From Bradyrhizobium sp. 4 (GTDB taxonomy: Bacteria > Pseudomonadota > Alphaproteobacteria > Rhizobiales > Xanthobacteraceae), in assembly GCF_023100905.1 (NCBI RefSeq), contig NZ_CP064686.1:4278001-4342000 (forward strand): a DNA stretch of 64,000 nucleotides. Direction: 5' to 3'. Position 1 is the stretch's first letter. Every line of letters starts with the position of its first letter. The notes under the pieces were generated by a model. It was given only the letters and a program-made list of their open reading frames with translations. It was not told where the DNA came from and searched no databases. A program made the translations under genes and the position numbers. Below are positions 8,093 to 16,561 of the stretch, piece by piece.

Positions 8093-8614
8093 CTATTCCG
8101 CCAACCGAAGCTCTGCGATCGTCGTCCGGACGGCCGGTTCATCCAAAGGCAGGAAATCCAGCGGCCCCTGGTTTTTATAGCCGGATGTCATCGCAAGCGT
8201 GAGACCCCAGCCCAGCACCCCAGTGCTCGCATTCGCGATCATGGCGCTCTTGCGCTGACTGAAGCGCGCTACGAAGAACACGGTCTGGCCCGACTGCGCC
8301 GAGAAGTCCACGCGCGTGACACCGAGCGCTGCTTCCTCTGCTACGAACTGGTGCTGGCCTGCCGGGCGATCGACATAGACATATGTCCCGGTCTTCAGGC
8401 CCTTGATCGGCGTACCGTCGAGGGAAAATTCCCAGTCCGGATCGCCGATGCCGCCGAAGCCCTTCTCGCGAAACACGACGACGCGGGCCTGCCCGGCTTT
8501 CGGCGGACCCAGCTTTCGTACCGTCTCCGAATATCCGAGCCCGCTCCTCGCCGTCTCACAGCCGCACAGCAGTGCCGCAGCCACGAGCAATACCAGCCCA
8601 CGCAATAGCATCAC
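8093..8614 (-). CDS. DUF2846-type lipoprotein
   Basis: 173 residues with a hydrophobic N-terminus and a lipobox, LLVAAALLCGC, so the mature protein should begin at the Cys near residue 19 and be lipid-anchored in the envelope. The body has the DUF2846 pattern: ARVVVFREKGF, then FSLDGTPIKGLKTGTYVY and PAGQHQFVAEE, predicted beta-rich. An ATG one codon in (8611) is an equally possible start. Function of this family is not established. It lies between dnaE and the carbonic anhydrase with gaps over 100 bases on both sides, so it is probably its own unit. Confidence 0.8.
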   Translation of the reverse strand: MMLLRGLVLLVAAALLCGCETARSGLGYSETVRKLGPPKAGQARVVVFREKGFGGIGDPDWEFSLDGTPIKGLKTGTYVYVDRPAGQHQFVAEEAALGVTRVDFSAQSGQTVFFVARFSQRKSAMIANASTGVLGWGLTLAMTSGYKNQGPLDFLPLDEPAVRTTIAELRLAE

Positions 8615-8726
8615 GCCCCCAGATTTTTCCCCGAGCGCATGCTAACGGAAAACAGCGAGAGGTTGCAACAGGGCGGTAGCATCCCCCACGCAAAACATGC
8701 AATCGCCTGCAACAGCGTGCGTGTGG

Positions 8727-11700
8727 CTAGAGCTGCTGCACGTCCACGACGCCAGCGACCGCCTTGATGGCGCCGGCGATCTGCGGCGAGACCTTGAAGC
8801 GGCCGGGCAGCTTCATCTCGACCTCGGTCTCGAGGTCGAGCATCATGACCAACGAGACCTCGCCGTCGCCGTTGGAGCGCGGCGCGGTGCCGGGACTGCC
8901 GACCTTCGGCGCGGCGCCGTTCGAAGCGGTCATGTCGGGGCCGGCGAGACGCTTGGCGATCGATTCAAGCGGCTTGGTGTCGCGCACGAAGATGCGCAGG
9001 CCCTTCTGCGTCTTGGCCGCGGCCTCGTCCAGCGGCTCGGCGTGGAGCACGCGCGCGCGGACGTCCTCGCCCTGGAGCTCGGCGCCGAGCTGGAGCAGCA
9101 CCGCGGCGCCCGGCTCCAGCACGTCGCGATATTGCGCGAGGCCTTCGGAGAACAGCACCGCCTCGAAGTGACCCGTGGGATCAGAGAGCCCCATGATGCC
9201 CATCTTGTTGCCGGTCTTGGTCCGACGCTCCATCCGCGACACCACCGTGGCCGCGACCTTGCCTGCCGTGGCGCCGGTCTTCACCGCGCGCGAGAACTCG
9301 GCCCAGGATTGGACGCGCAGCCGCTTCAGCACGGTGGCGTAATCGTCGAGCGGATGTCCCGACAGGAAGAAGCCGATGGCGTCATATTCGCGGCGCAGCC
9401 GCTCGGCCGGCAACCAGGGCTCGATCTGCGGCAGCATGATGGTCGGCGCGTCGGCCGAGCTGCCGAACATGTCGTTCTGGCCGATGGTTGCGGCTTCGTT
9501 CGCCCGCTGGCACGCGGCGAGAATCGAGTCGGCGCCGGCGAAGACCCGCGCCCGGTTCGGCTCCAGCGTGTCGAAGGCCCCCGCAGCGGCGAGGCTTTCG
9601 ATGATGCGCTTGTTGATCGCGCGGGGCGACACCCGCGCGGCAAAGTCGGCGAGCGAGGTGAACAGGCCGTTTTTGGTCCGCTCCGCGATGATCTGCTCGA
9701 CGGCCGCGATGCCGACGCCCTTCAGCGCCGCGAGCGCGTAGTAGATGGTCTTGTCGCCGACCTCGAAAGTCGCGCCGGAACGGTTGACGTTGGGCGGCTC
9801 GACCTTGATGCCGAGGCGCTGCGCCTCGGCGCGGAATTCGGAGAGCTTGTCGGTATTGTTGAGATCGAGCGTCATCGACGCCGCGATGAACTCCACCGGG
9901 TAATGCGCCTTCATGTAGGCGGTGTGGTAGGACACCAGCGCATAGGCCGCCGCGTGGCTCTTGTTGAAGCCGTAGTCGGCGAATTTCGCCAGCAGCTCGA
10001 AGATGGTGTCCGCCTGCCCCTTCGGCACACCGTTCTTCACCGCACCGGCGACAAAGATCTCGCGCTGCTTCTCCATCTCGGCGCGGATCTTCTTGCCCAT
10101 GGCGCGGCGCAGCAGGTCGGCGTCGCCGAGCGAATAGCCCGACATCACCTGCGCGATCTGCATCACCTGTTCCTGGTAGATGATGACGCCGAAGGTCTCC
10201 TTGAGAATCGGCTCCAGCACTGGGTGGAGATATTCCGGCTCCTCGTCGCCGTGCTTGCGCGCGCAATAGGTCGGGATGTTCGCCATCGGACCCGGTCGAT
10301 AGAGCGCGACCAGCGCGATGATGTCTTCGAAACGGTCGGGACGCATGTCGACCAGCGCGCGCCGCATGCCCTGGCTTTCAACCTGGAACACGCCGACCAC
10401 CTCGCCGCGCGCCAGCATCTGGTAGCTTTCGGCATCGTCGATCGGCAGCGTGGCGAGATCGACATGGATGTCGCGCGGCTTGAGCAGTTTGCACGCGACG
10501 TCGAGCACGGTCAGCGTCTTCAGACCGAGGAAGTCGAATTTCACGAGGCCGGCCGGCTCGACCCATTTCATGTTGAACTGGGTCACCGGCATGTCGGATT
10601 TGGGATCGCGATACATCGGCACGAGTTCGCTCAGCGGCCGATCGCCGATCACGATGCCGGCCGCATGCGTAGAGGCGTGGCGGGTCAGGCCTTCGAGGCG
10701 CTGCGCGATGTCGAAGGCGCGCGCCACCACCGGGTCCTCGTCGCGGAACGCCTGGAGCTTCGGCTCGCTCTCGATCGCGGCTGCCAGCGTCACCGGCGCG
10801 GCCGGATTCTGCGGCACGAGTTTTGTGAGCTTGTCGACCTGCCCATAGGGCATCTGCAGCACGCGGCCGACGTCGCGGAGCACGCCGCGGGCCTGCAGCG
10901 TACCGAAGGTGATGATCTGCGCGACCTGGTCGCGGCCGTAGCGCTCCTGGACGTACCTGATCACCTCGCCGCGGCGGTCCTGGCAGAAGTCGATGTCGAA
11001 GTCCGGCATCGAGACGCGTTCCGGATTGAGGAAGCGCTCGAACAGCAGGCCGAACTTGATCGGATCGAGGTCGGTGATGGTCAGCGCCCACGCAACCAGC
11101 GAGCCTGCGCCGGAGCCGCGGCCCGGCCCGACCGGAATGCCCTGCCCCTTCGCCCATTTGATGAAGTCGGAGACGATCAGGAAGTAGCCCGCGTATTTCA
11201 TGCGCATGATGACGTCGAGCTCGAACGCAAGCCGCGCGTTGTAATCTTCTTCCGTCGTGCCTTGCGACAGCCCGTGCACGCGCAGACGGTTGGCGAGCCC
11301 CTCCTCTGCCTGCCGCTTCAATTCGGCCGCCTCGACGGAGGCGGCATCGGAGCTCGCGGCAGCGCCGACCGTGAAGAACGGCAGGATCGGCTTGCGCGTC
11401 ATCGGCCGGAACGAGCAGCGCTCGGCGATCTCCACCGTCGAGGCCAGCGCCTCCGGAATGTCGGCGAACAGCACCGCCATCTCGGCGCGGGTCTTGAAGC
11501 GATGATCGGGCGTGAGCTGCTCGCGCTCGGTCTCCGCGATCAGCCGCCCGCCGGCGATGCAGAGCAGCGCGTCATGGGCTTCGTAATCGTCGGTCGCGGC
11601 GAAATACGGCTCGTTGGTCGCAACCAGCGGCAGGCCCTTGGTGTAGGCGATGTCGATCAGGCTGCTTTCGACCCGCCGCTCCTTCTCGGTGTTGTGGCGC

Positions 11701-12230
11701 TGCAATTCGATGTAGAGGCGGTCTCCGAACAGGCTGGCGAGACGCTCGCAGCGCGCCGCCGCGAGCTCGCTATAACCGCCGGCAAGCGCCAGCGAGATCG
11801 GCCCGTCCGGACCGCCCGTCAGCGCGATCAGGCCTTCCGTCTCGCCTTCGAGCCAGTCGAACTTGATGTGGGGGGCATGAGTGTCGGGCGTCTCCAGGAA
11901 CGCGCGCGAGTTCAGCCGCATCAGACTGCGGTAGCCGCGCTCCTGCGCGGCCAGCAGCACCACGCGCGAGGGCAGAAGCGCGTTGCGGGCAGTGGGATCC
12001 TGGTCGCCGAATTCGATCGCGAGTTCGCAGCCGACGATCGGCTGGATTCCGGAGCCCGCCATCTTGTCGGAGAACTCCAGCGCACCGAACATGTTGTCGG
12101 TGTCGGTCAGCGCCAGCGCCGGCTGATGGTCTTTCTTGGCTAGCTCGGCGAGATTGGCGATCTTGATCGAGCCCTTGAGCAGCGAATAGGCCGAGTGAAC
12201 GTGAAGGTGGACAAATCCGGCGCTCGGCAT
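8727..12230 (-). CDS. dnaE: DNA polymerase III subunit alpha
   Basis: Catalytic subunit of the replicative polymerase. I start it at the ATG at 12230, giving 1167 residues and the standard MPSAGFVHLHVHSAYSLLKG start of the PHP domain. The palm carries GPGRGSGAGSLVAW and the catalytic aspartates in MPDFDIDFCQDRRG near residue 410. The finger region has YGFNKSHAAAYALVSYHTAY. The C-terminal OB/tau-binding part follows (KVAATVVSRMERRTKTGNKMG). It is the DnaE1 type: length and PHP metal residues are normal, and no imuA/imuB mutasome genes are adjacent. A LexA-boxed microprotein gene lies just upstream but ends 170 bases before dnaE. Confidence 0.97.
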   Translation of the reverse strand: MPSAGFVHLHVHSAYSLLKGSIKIANLAELAKKDHQPALALTDTDNMFGALEFSDKMAGSGIQPIVGCELAIEFGDQDPTARNALLPSRVVLLAAQERGYRSLMRLNSRAFLETPDTHAPHIKFDWLEGETEGLIALTGGPDGPISLALAGGYSELAAARCERLASLFGDRLYIELQRHNTEKERRVESSLIDIAYTKGLPLVATNEPYFAATDDYEAHDALLCIAGGRLIAETEREQLTPDHRFKTRAEMAVLFADIPEALASTVEIAERCSFRPMTRKPILPFFTVGAAASSDAASVEAAELKRQAEEGLANRLRVHGLSQGTTEEDYNARLAFELDVIMRMKYAGYFLIVSDFIKWAKGQGIPVGPGRGSGAGSLVAWALTITDLDPIKFGLLFERFLNPERVSMPDFDIDFCQDRRGEVIRYVQERYGRDQVAQIITFGTLQARGVLRDVGRVLQMPYGQVDKLTKLVPQNPAAPVTLAAAIESEPKLQAFRDEDPVVARAFDIAQRLEGLTRHASTHAAGIVIGDRPLSELVPMYRDPKSDMPVTQFNMKWVEPAGLVKFDFLGLKTLTVLDVACKLLKPRDIHVDLATLPIDDAESYQMLARGEVVGVFQVESQGMRRALVDMRPDRFEDIIALVALYRPGPMANIPTYCARKHGDEEPEYLHPVLEPILKETFGVIIYQEQVMQIAQVMSGYSLGDADLLRRAMGKKIRAEMEKQREIFVAGAVKNGVPKGQADTIFELLAKFADYGFNKSHAAAYALVSYHTAYMKAHYPVEFIAASMTLDLNNTDKLSEFRAEAQRLGIKVEPPNVNRSGATFEVGDKTIYYALAALKGVGIAAVEQIIAERTKNGLFTSLADFAARVSPRAINKRIIESLAAAGAFDTLEPNRARVFAGADSILAACQRANEAATIGQNDMFGSSADAPTIMLPQIEPWLPAERLRREYDAIGFFLSGHPLDDYATVLKRLRVQSWAEFSRAVKTGATAGKVAATVVSRMERRTKTGNKMGIMGLSDPTGHFEAVLFSEGLAQYRDVLEPGAAVLLQLGAELQGEDVRARVLHAEPLDEAAAKTQKGLRIFVRDTKPLESIAKRLAGPDMTASNGAAPKVGSPGTAPRSNGDGEVSLVMMLDLETEVEMKLPGRFKVSPQIAGAIKAVAGVVDVQQL

Positions 12231-12389
12231 GGTCGCGTGACGGCCTCTTGCAGATGAGATGGAGCGGTCACCGGCACCGGCGGCATCCTGCACTCGCCCG
12301 GCCGACTCGCCTCTCAATGGTGGGGCGTCACGCTGCCAGAGTCTACGCCAGAGCGGCCGATCAGCCGCCTCGTCCTGCTTTTCCCCAAC

Positions 12390-12405
12390 CTAGGCCCGCG
12401 CCTAG
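12390..12405. other. Hairpin at the end of the SOS microprotein gene
   Basis: Perfect 6-bp stem ctaggc-ccgc-gcctag including the microprotein stop codon (12402-12404). No T tract follows on the minus strand. It may stabilise the 3' end of the short message. Confidence 0.45.
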
Positions 12406-12500
12406 AGCTGCGGGAGCACCTGGGCCCAGATCGCGATCATCCCGACAAACAGCGCGATCGACGCCAGCGCGGCGGCTTCTTCGACGAAAATCCTGAACAT
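12402..12500 (-). CDS. 32-residue membrane microprotein under LexA-box control
   Basis: ATG at 12500 with GGAG seven bases upstream; stop TAG at 12402-12404. The 32 codons read MFRIFVEEAAALASIALFVG followed by MIAIWAQVLPQL: a short acidic/amphipathic head and one hydrophobic segment of about 20 residues (roughly 10-30), so a single-span inner-membrane peptide is likely. Eighteen bases before the start lie two GAAC-N7-GAAC / GTTC-N7-GTTC boxes, the alphaproteobacterial LexA site, which should make this gene DNA-damage inducible. Caulobacter SidA is a 29-residue single-span SOS peptide that blocks FtsW/FtsN-dependent division; an analogous role is inference, and I cannot claim homology. Too short for ordinary gene finders. 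Confidence 0.7.
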   Translation of the reverse strand: MFRIFVEEAAALASIALFVGMIAIWAQVLPQL

Positions 12501-12517
12501 GGCTTGCTCCATGGTGA

Positions 12518-12550
12518 GAACGTATGAAGAACATTGTTCTCATTTCGTTC
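12518..12550 (-). promoter_or_regulatory. Two facing LexA (SOS) boxes
   Basis: GAAC-N7-GAAC at 12518-12532 (gaacgtatgaagaac) and GTTC-N7-GTTC at 12536-12550 (gttctcatttcgttc). GTTC-N7-GTTC is the established alphaproteobacterial LexA site. The two sites are 3 bases apart in opposite orientation and together form a larger imperfect inverted repeat. They end 18 bases upstream of the microprotein ATG on the minus strand, where bound LexA would cover the promoter. No plus-strand gene begins nearby. Confidence 0.8.
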
Positions 12551-12613
12551 TCAAGAGTCAAGCCACCTCCACCATCTCCAAACAGAATGGTTAACCCGCT
12601 GAACTTGAACAAC

Positions 12614-12640
12614 AAAAAAGCCCCGGCCGATGGCCGGGGC
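12614..12640 (-). terminator. Intrinsic terminator of the Omp25/31 gene
   Basis: Stem gccccggcc/ggccggggc (12620-12640, short loop) followed on the minus strand by six T (12614-12619). It lies about 45 bases past the porin stop and insulates the SOS microprotein promoter from porin read-through. Confidence 0.9.
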
Positions 12641-12685
12641 TTTCGCCGACCGCTCGAAGTCGAGCGATCGAGATCAGGCATCTGC

Positions 12686-13405
12686 TCAGTAACGGCCGAG
12701 GCTCGGGCCGCCGAACTTGTAGTTCAGCCGGACGAGGCCCATGTCGACGTCCTGACGGATGCGGTCGGTCGAGGGCACCAGCGCGAAGGTGACGTTCTTG
12801 TCCTGCAGGAAGATATGGTTGTACTCGACGCCAACCGACCAGTTCGGGGCGAAACCGTACTCGAGGCCGGCACCGACCGTGCCACCCCAACGGGTTTGAT
12901 CGTTCGAGGACAGCAGTGCGCCGCCAAGGGTCGAGACTTCATACTTGCTGCCGGCGACAGCCGCACCGCCCTTGGCGTAAATGAGGACGTTGTTCCAGGC
13001 GTAACCGATCTGACCGGTGATCAGACCGAACGAATCGATCTTGGAGCGGTTGCGAGTGGCGAACAGCGCGCTGACGTTGTCGCCCGAGAAGTCAGCCCAG
13101 TTGCCCTGACCTTCGATGCCGAACACCCACTGGCCCGACTGCATCCGGTAGCCGATCTGACCGCCGACCGTGCCGCCCGTCGCATCGTGCGAACCTTCAC
13201 GGCCACCGCCGACGAGATCCCAGGTCGAATGCGCGGAACCGCCGCCGCCGTTGACACCGATGTAGAAGCCGCTCCAGTCGTAGATCGCGGCAACCATCGC
13301 CGGCGCCTTGGTGTAAGGCCGCGCAGCGAGGTCAGCAGCCACCGCCGGTGCAGCCGCGCCGAGCGCGACAAGGCTCACAGCAGCAAGCAACAGATTCTTG
13401 TTCAT
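12686..13405 (-). CDS. Outer-membrane porin-like protein of the Omp25/Omp31 family
   Basis: 239 residues. A Sec signal peptide (MNKNLLLAAVSLVALGAAAP, cleavage after AVAA) is followed by the family's ADLAARPYTKAP and YDWSGFYIGVNGGGG. The rest is beta-strand rich with GQIGYRMQSGQWVFGIEGQ, and it ends in LNYKFGGPSLGRY, an aromatic terminal residue as expected for BAM-dependent beta-barrels. An eight-stranded barrel in the outer membrane is expected; rhizobial genomes encode many paralogs. It is followed by a strong intrinsic terminator, so it is monocistronic. Confidence 0.93.
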   Translation of the reverse strand: MNKNLLLAAVSLVALGAAAPAVAADLAARPYTKAPAMVAAIYDWSGFYIGVNGGGGSAHSTWDLVGGGREGSHDATGGTVGGQIGYRMQSGQWVFGIEGQGNWADFSGDNVSALFATRNRSKIDSFGLITGQIGYAWNNVLIYAKGGAAVAGSKYEVSTLGGALLSSNDQTRWGGTVGAGLEYGFAPNWSVGVEYNHIFLQDKNVTFALVPSTDRIRQDVDMGLVRLNYKFGGPSLGRY

Positions 13406-13657
13406 TTGATTCCCGTTCCAGTTTCGTCGTTAGGCCCCCGGGCCGTGGCGTCGTCATAACAGCGCTCGACGGAATTGCTGTAACCTCGACGCCACAGTCC
13501 GCGCCAAAGGATCGCGCTTCATTAATGAAGATTTCCCAGCGCGCGCGGGAAATCCTTTGAAACAAGTGTTTTCATGAGTTCCATCGTCGGCTACACGACG
13601 TCTGCAGCACGTGCGCGTGACAACGTCGCGCGCACGTTCGCGTGATTGGAGAATTGA

Positions 13658-13978
13658 ATGCGCAGACGAATTGCTCTCCCCATTGTCGCCACATTTTCGC
13701 TCGCACTCGCCACATTTGCGCTCACGCTCGACGCAAGCACGCCGGCGCGCGCGTTCGGTACTCACCATGCCTTTTGTCTCACCGGCGATGAATGGCCGGG
13801 GCTGAGCAATTGCACGTTCGATACTTACGCGCAGTGCCAGGCGAGTTCATCGGGCCGCGCCCTCACCTGTATCGCGAACCCGTGTTTCGCGGGCCAGAGC
13901 GACGATCCCTATGCATATCAGAACAGGCCGCGCGCCCAGGTGCCCGGCTATTCGCCCGGTTACTACGTGCCGCGCTGA
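13658..13978 (+). CDS. DUF3551 family exported Cys-containing protein, copy 1
   Basis: 106 residues with a signal peptide (MRRRIALPIVATFSLALATF..., probable cleavage after ARA). The mature part has the pattern of DUF3551: FCLTGDEWPGLSNCTFDTYA, then QCQASSSGRALTCIANPCF, with five cysteines likely forming disulfides in the periplasm. The C-terminus is Tyr/Pro rich (PGYSPGYYVPR). The next gene encodes a second, diverged copy starting one base after this stop, so the two are co-transcribed. Function of the family, common in Bradyrhizobium, is not established. Confidence 0.85.
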   Translation: MRRRIALPIVATFSLALATFALTLDASTPARAFGTHHAFCLTGDEWPGLSNCTFDTYAQCQASSSGRALTCIANPCFAGQSDDPYAYQNRPRAQVPGYSPGYYVPR

Positions 13979-13979
13979 G

Positions 13980-14228
13980 ATGCGCCGCGCTCGCCTCGCG
14001 CTGTTCGCGATTGGCCTGCTCCTCGCGGGCGCGCCTGCGCACGCCCAGACCTACGATCCGAGCTATCCGGTCTGCATGCAGATCTACGGTCCCGTCGGCT
14101 ATTTCGATTGCCGCTACAGCTCGCTCGAGCAGTGCAGATTCTTGGCCGTCGGTCGGTCGGCGACGTGCGTGGCGAACCCGTATTTTGCGCAGAAGAAGCC
14201 CCCTCGCCGCCCGAGTCGCGTCAACTAA
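13980..14228 (+). CDS. DUF3551 family exported protein, copy 2
   Basis: 82 residues from the ATG at 13980 (TGAGATG junction with copy 1). The signal peptide runs to about AHAQ (MRRARLALFAIGLLLAGAPA). The mature part keeps the same skeleton as copy 1: YPVCMQIYGPVGYFDCRYSS, LEQCRFLAVGRSATCVANPY. It ends in a basic KKPPRRPSR tail in place of the Tyr-rich tail. The frame continues upstream inside copy 1, but only this start gives a signal peptide. Probably a tandem duplicate with diverged C-terminus. Confidence 0.82.
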   Translation: MRRARLALFAIGLLLAGAPAHAQTYDPSYPVCMQIYGPVGYFDCRYSSLEQCRFLAVGRSATCVANPYFAQKKPPRRPSRVN

Positions 14229-14373
14229 ATCGGGACGCTGATATGCGGCCTGCCCTGCATTGAGCGTCCAGTGTTGACGCGGGCTGATCCGGGTTTAAGT
14301 ACGACAGAGAAATCTTGCAGGGGTGGCGACGTTCGCTGGGCTGGTTCCCGTTGACGCCACCATTGCAGGACAT

Positions 14374-15723
14374 ATGACGCCATTGAAGCAAGCGACATCG
14401 CAGCAAGCGACCTCGCCCCGCGCGACCGCGGCCTCCAGGCCCCCTCATCTCGCCATCGTCCTGTTCTCGCTCGCGATGGGCGGCTTTGCGATCGGAACCA
14501 CCGAATTCGCATCGATGAGCCTGTTGCCGTTTTTCGCCGCCGACCTTGGGATCGACGAGCCGACCGCGGGACACGCGATCAGCGCCTATGCACTCGGCGT
14601 CGTGCTGGGCGCGCCGCTGATCGCCGTGCTCGGCGCACGGTTGGCGCGGCGCGCACAGCTCTTGGTTCTGATGGCCGTGTTCGCGCTCGGCAATGCCCTC
14701 ACCGCGCTGGCACCGGGCTTTGGCTCAATGATCGCGGCGCGATTTCTCTCGGGCTTGCCGCATGGCGCCTATTTCGGCATCGCCGCGCTGGTCGCCGCCT
14801 CGCTGGTTCCCCAGCATCGTCGCTCGCAGGCGATCGGCCAGGTGATGCTCGGCTTGACCGGCGCCACCATCATCGGTGTGCCTCTGGCCAATCTGATTGG
14901 GCAGGCCATCGGCTGGCGCGCGAGCTTCGGCCTCGTGTCGGTGCTGGCGTTGCTTACGGTGCTGCTCTGCGCCCTGTTCGCGCCGCGCGACCAGGCTGGC
15001 CGGTCCGATCCGCTGCGGGAGCTCGGAGCGCTGCGAAGCGGCCGCGTCTGGATCACGCTGGCGATCGGCGCCATCGGCTTCGGCGGCATGTTCGCCGTCT
15101 ACACCTATCTGGCGACGACGCTGATCGAGGTGACCAAGGTCAGCCCCGCGCTCATACCGCTTTTTCTGGCCGTGTTCGGCATCGGCGCCACGCTCGGCAA
15201 TCTGGTCATACCGCGCTTTGCCGACCGTGCGCTGATGCCGACGGCGGGCGGCATCCTGCTGTTCTCGGCGGTCGCGCTGCTGGTGTTTCCGCTTGCCGCC
15301 GGCAATCCCTGGGCGCTGGCGGCAGACGTCTTCGCCATCGGCGCCGGCGTCTCGCTCGGAGCCATCCTCCAGACGCGGCTGATGGACGTCGCCGGAGACG
15401 CGCAGGCGCTCGCCGCCGCACTCAACCATTCGGCGTTCAACACCGCCAATGCGCTCGGCCCGTTCCTCGGCGGCCTCGCCATCCGCGAGGGGCTGGGGTG
15501 GACCTCCACAGGTCCCGTCGGTGCCGCGCTGGCGGTGCTGGGTTTCCTGATCTGGATCGTCGCCTATCGCGACGCCAGGTCTGTTGAAAACAGGTCTGCT
15601 CCAGCCGATATCCGCTCGGGAAGCAGCGCGGCCGCACCGGGGAATCCTCCGGTGAGACGGGCACCGCCGCTGGCGCCGGATGATCGAAGCCGTTCGGATG
15701 CTGCCCGAGATCCGGTGGCTTGA
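14374..15723 (+). CDS. MFS transporter (DHA1 type, AraJ/YdhP-like)
   Basis: I prefer the ATG at 14374, with GCAGGA just upstream, giving 449 residues; a GTG at 14323 would add 17. Twelve hydrophobic segments are recognisable. The first is preceded by a cytoplasmic basic region and contains MGGFAIGTTEF, characteristic of the AraJ/YdhP/NepI-like exporters, and the loop 2-3 region has GARLARRAQLLVLM. Such proteins use the proton gradient to export sugars, nucleosides or drugs; the substrate cannot be read from sequence. The C-terminal tail after the last helix is hydrophilic and Pro/Ser rich. Convergent with map. Confidence 0.88.
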   Translation: MTPLKQATSQQATSPRATAASRPPHLAIVLFSLAMGGFAIGTTEFASMSLLPFFAADLGIDEPTAGHAISAYALGVVLGAPLIAVLGARLARRAQLLVLMAVFALGNALTALAPGFGSMIAARFLSGLPHGAYFGIAALVAASLVPQHRRSQAIGQVMLGLTGATIIGVPLANLIGQAIGWRASFGLVSVLALLTVLLCALFAPRDQAGRSDPLRELGALRSGRVWITLAIGAIGFGGMFAVYTYLATTLIEVTKVSPALIPLFLAVFGIGATLGNLVIPRFADRALMPTAGGILLFSAVALLVFPLAAGNPWALAADVFAIGAGVSLGAILQTRLMDVAGDAQALAAALNHSAFNTANALGPFLGGLAIREGLGWTSTGPVGAALAVLGFLIWIVAYRDARSVENRSAPADIRSGSSAAAPGNPPVRRAPPLAPDDRSRSDAARDPVA

Positions 15724-15733
15724 GGACGCCTCC

Positions 15734-16483
15734 TTAACCAGCCAGCGTCACGATCAACGGTCCGCTTCGAGTTGCGATCACGGTGTGCTCGTATTGAACG
15801 GTCGGCGCCTCGGGGCTGCTATAGAGCGTCCACGGATCATCGCCATCCTGGGCCCATTCGGCGCCAAGAGACAGGAACGGCTCGACGGTGAACACGAGGC
15901 CTTCGCTCATGACGCGGCGTTCGGAGCGGTCGGGCCATGTTGCGATCTCCGTCGGCTCCTCATGGAGCGACAGGCCGACGCCGTGACTGGCAAGGTTCCT
16001 GACCAGGCTGTAACCGTTCTTCCGCGCAAAGGTACCGATGGCCTGACCGATACCGGCAATCGGTTTGCCGGCTCCGACCTGCTGCAGGCCCGTCCACATC
16101 GCGCGCCGGCCGTCCCTGCAAAGACGTTCGACCGCTCGCGTTGCGGGTGGAACGGCGAACGACGCTCCCGTATCCGCAAAGAAGCCGTTCTTCTCGGCTG
16201 ACACGTCAATGTTCACGAGGTCCCCGCGCGCGATCCGCCGATCGCCCGGGATGCCATGAGCGATCTCCTCGTTCACGCTGATGCACGTCGCCCCGGGAAA
16301 GTCGTAGGCCAGCTCCGGAGCCGAACGTGCGCCGGCAGCCTCCAGCAGTGTTCGCCCGATCCGGTCGAGCTCGGAGGTGGTCATGCCCGGCTCGAGCGCC
16401 TTCCCCATTGCCTCCAGGATATTGGCGACGATGCGCCCGATCTCTTTCAGGCGCGCGAGGTCCTCGTCATCCGAGATTGTCAT
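15734..16483 (-). CDS. map: Type I methionine aminopeptidase
   Basis: Removes the initiator Met from nascent proteins. The ATG at 16483 has GGAAGAG eight bases upstream and gives 249 residues. The five metal ligands of the pita-bread fold are visible: two Asp in VNIDVSAEKNGFFADTGASF, His in ASHGVGLSLHE, Glu in VFTVEPFL, Glu in VQYEHTVIA. There is no N-terminal zinc-finger extension. It stands alone next to a hybrid histidine kinase rather than beside ribosomal genes, so it may be a secondary copy; whether the genome has another map cannot be seen here. Confidence 0.93.
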   Translation of the reverse strand: MTISDDEDLARLKEIGRIVANILEAMGKALEPGMTTSELDRIGRTLLEAAGARSAPELAYDFPGATCISVNEEIAHGIPGDRRIARGDLVNIDVSAEKNGFFADTGASFAVPPATRAVERLCRDGRRAMWTGLQQVGAGKPIAGIGQAIGTFARKNGYSLVRNLASHGVGLSLHEEPTEIATWPDRSERRVMSEGLVFTVEPFLSLGAEWAQDGDDPWTLYSSPEAPTVQYEHTVIATRSGPLIVTLAG

Positions 16484-16561
16484 GTCATGCTCTTCCGAAA
16501 GCCGGGACATAGCCCTTGGGAAGGCGGCTTGCAAACGAAAGAGATCGTTTCCAAAACGCGT

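Noticed and set aside
8697..12143. 1148-residue plus-strand ORF opposite dnaE
   Set aside because: Shadow of dnaE; composition (His/Arg/Asp/Leu rich) is the usual antisense pattern and no family signature is visible.
12361..12681. 106-residue minus-strand ORF spanning the LexA-box region
   Set aside because: It is in a different frame from the 32-codon gene, crosses the porin terminator and lacks family features.
14323..14373. Upstream GTG start of the MFS transporter
   Set aside because: The ATG at 14374 has a better-placed Shine-Dalgarno and the extra residues have no MFS character.
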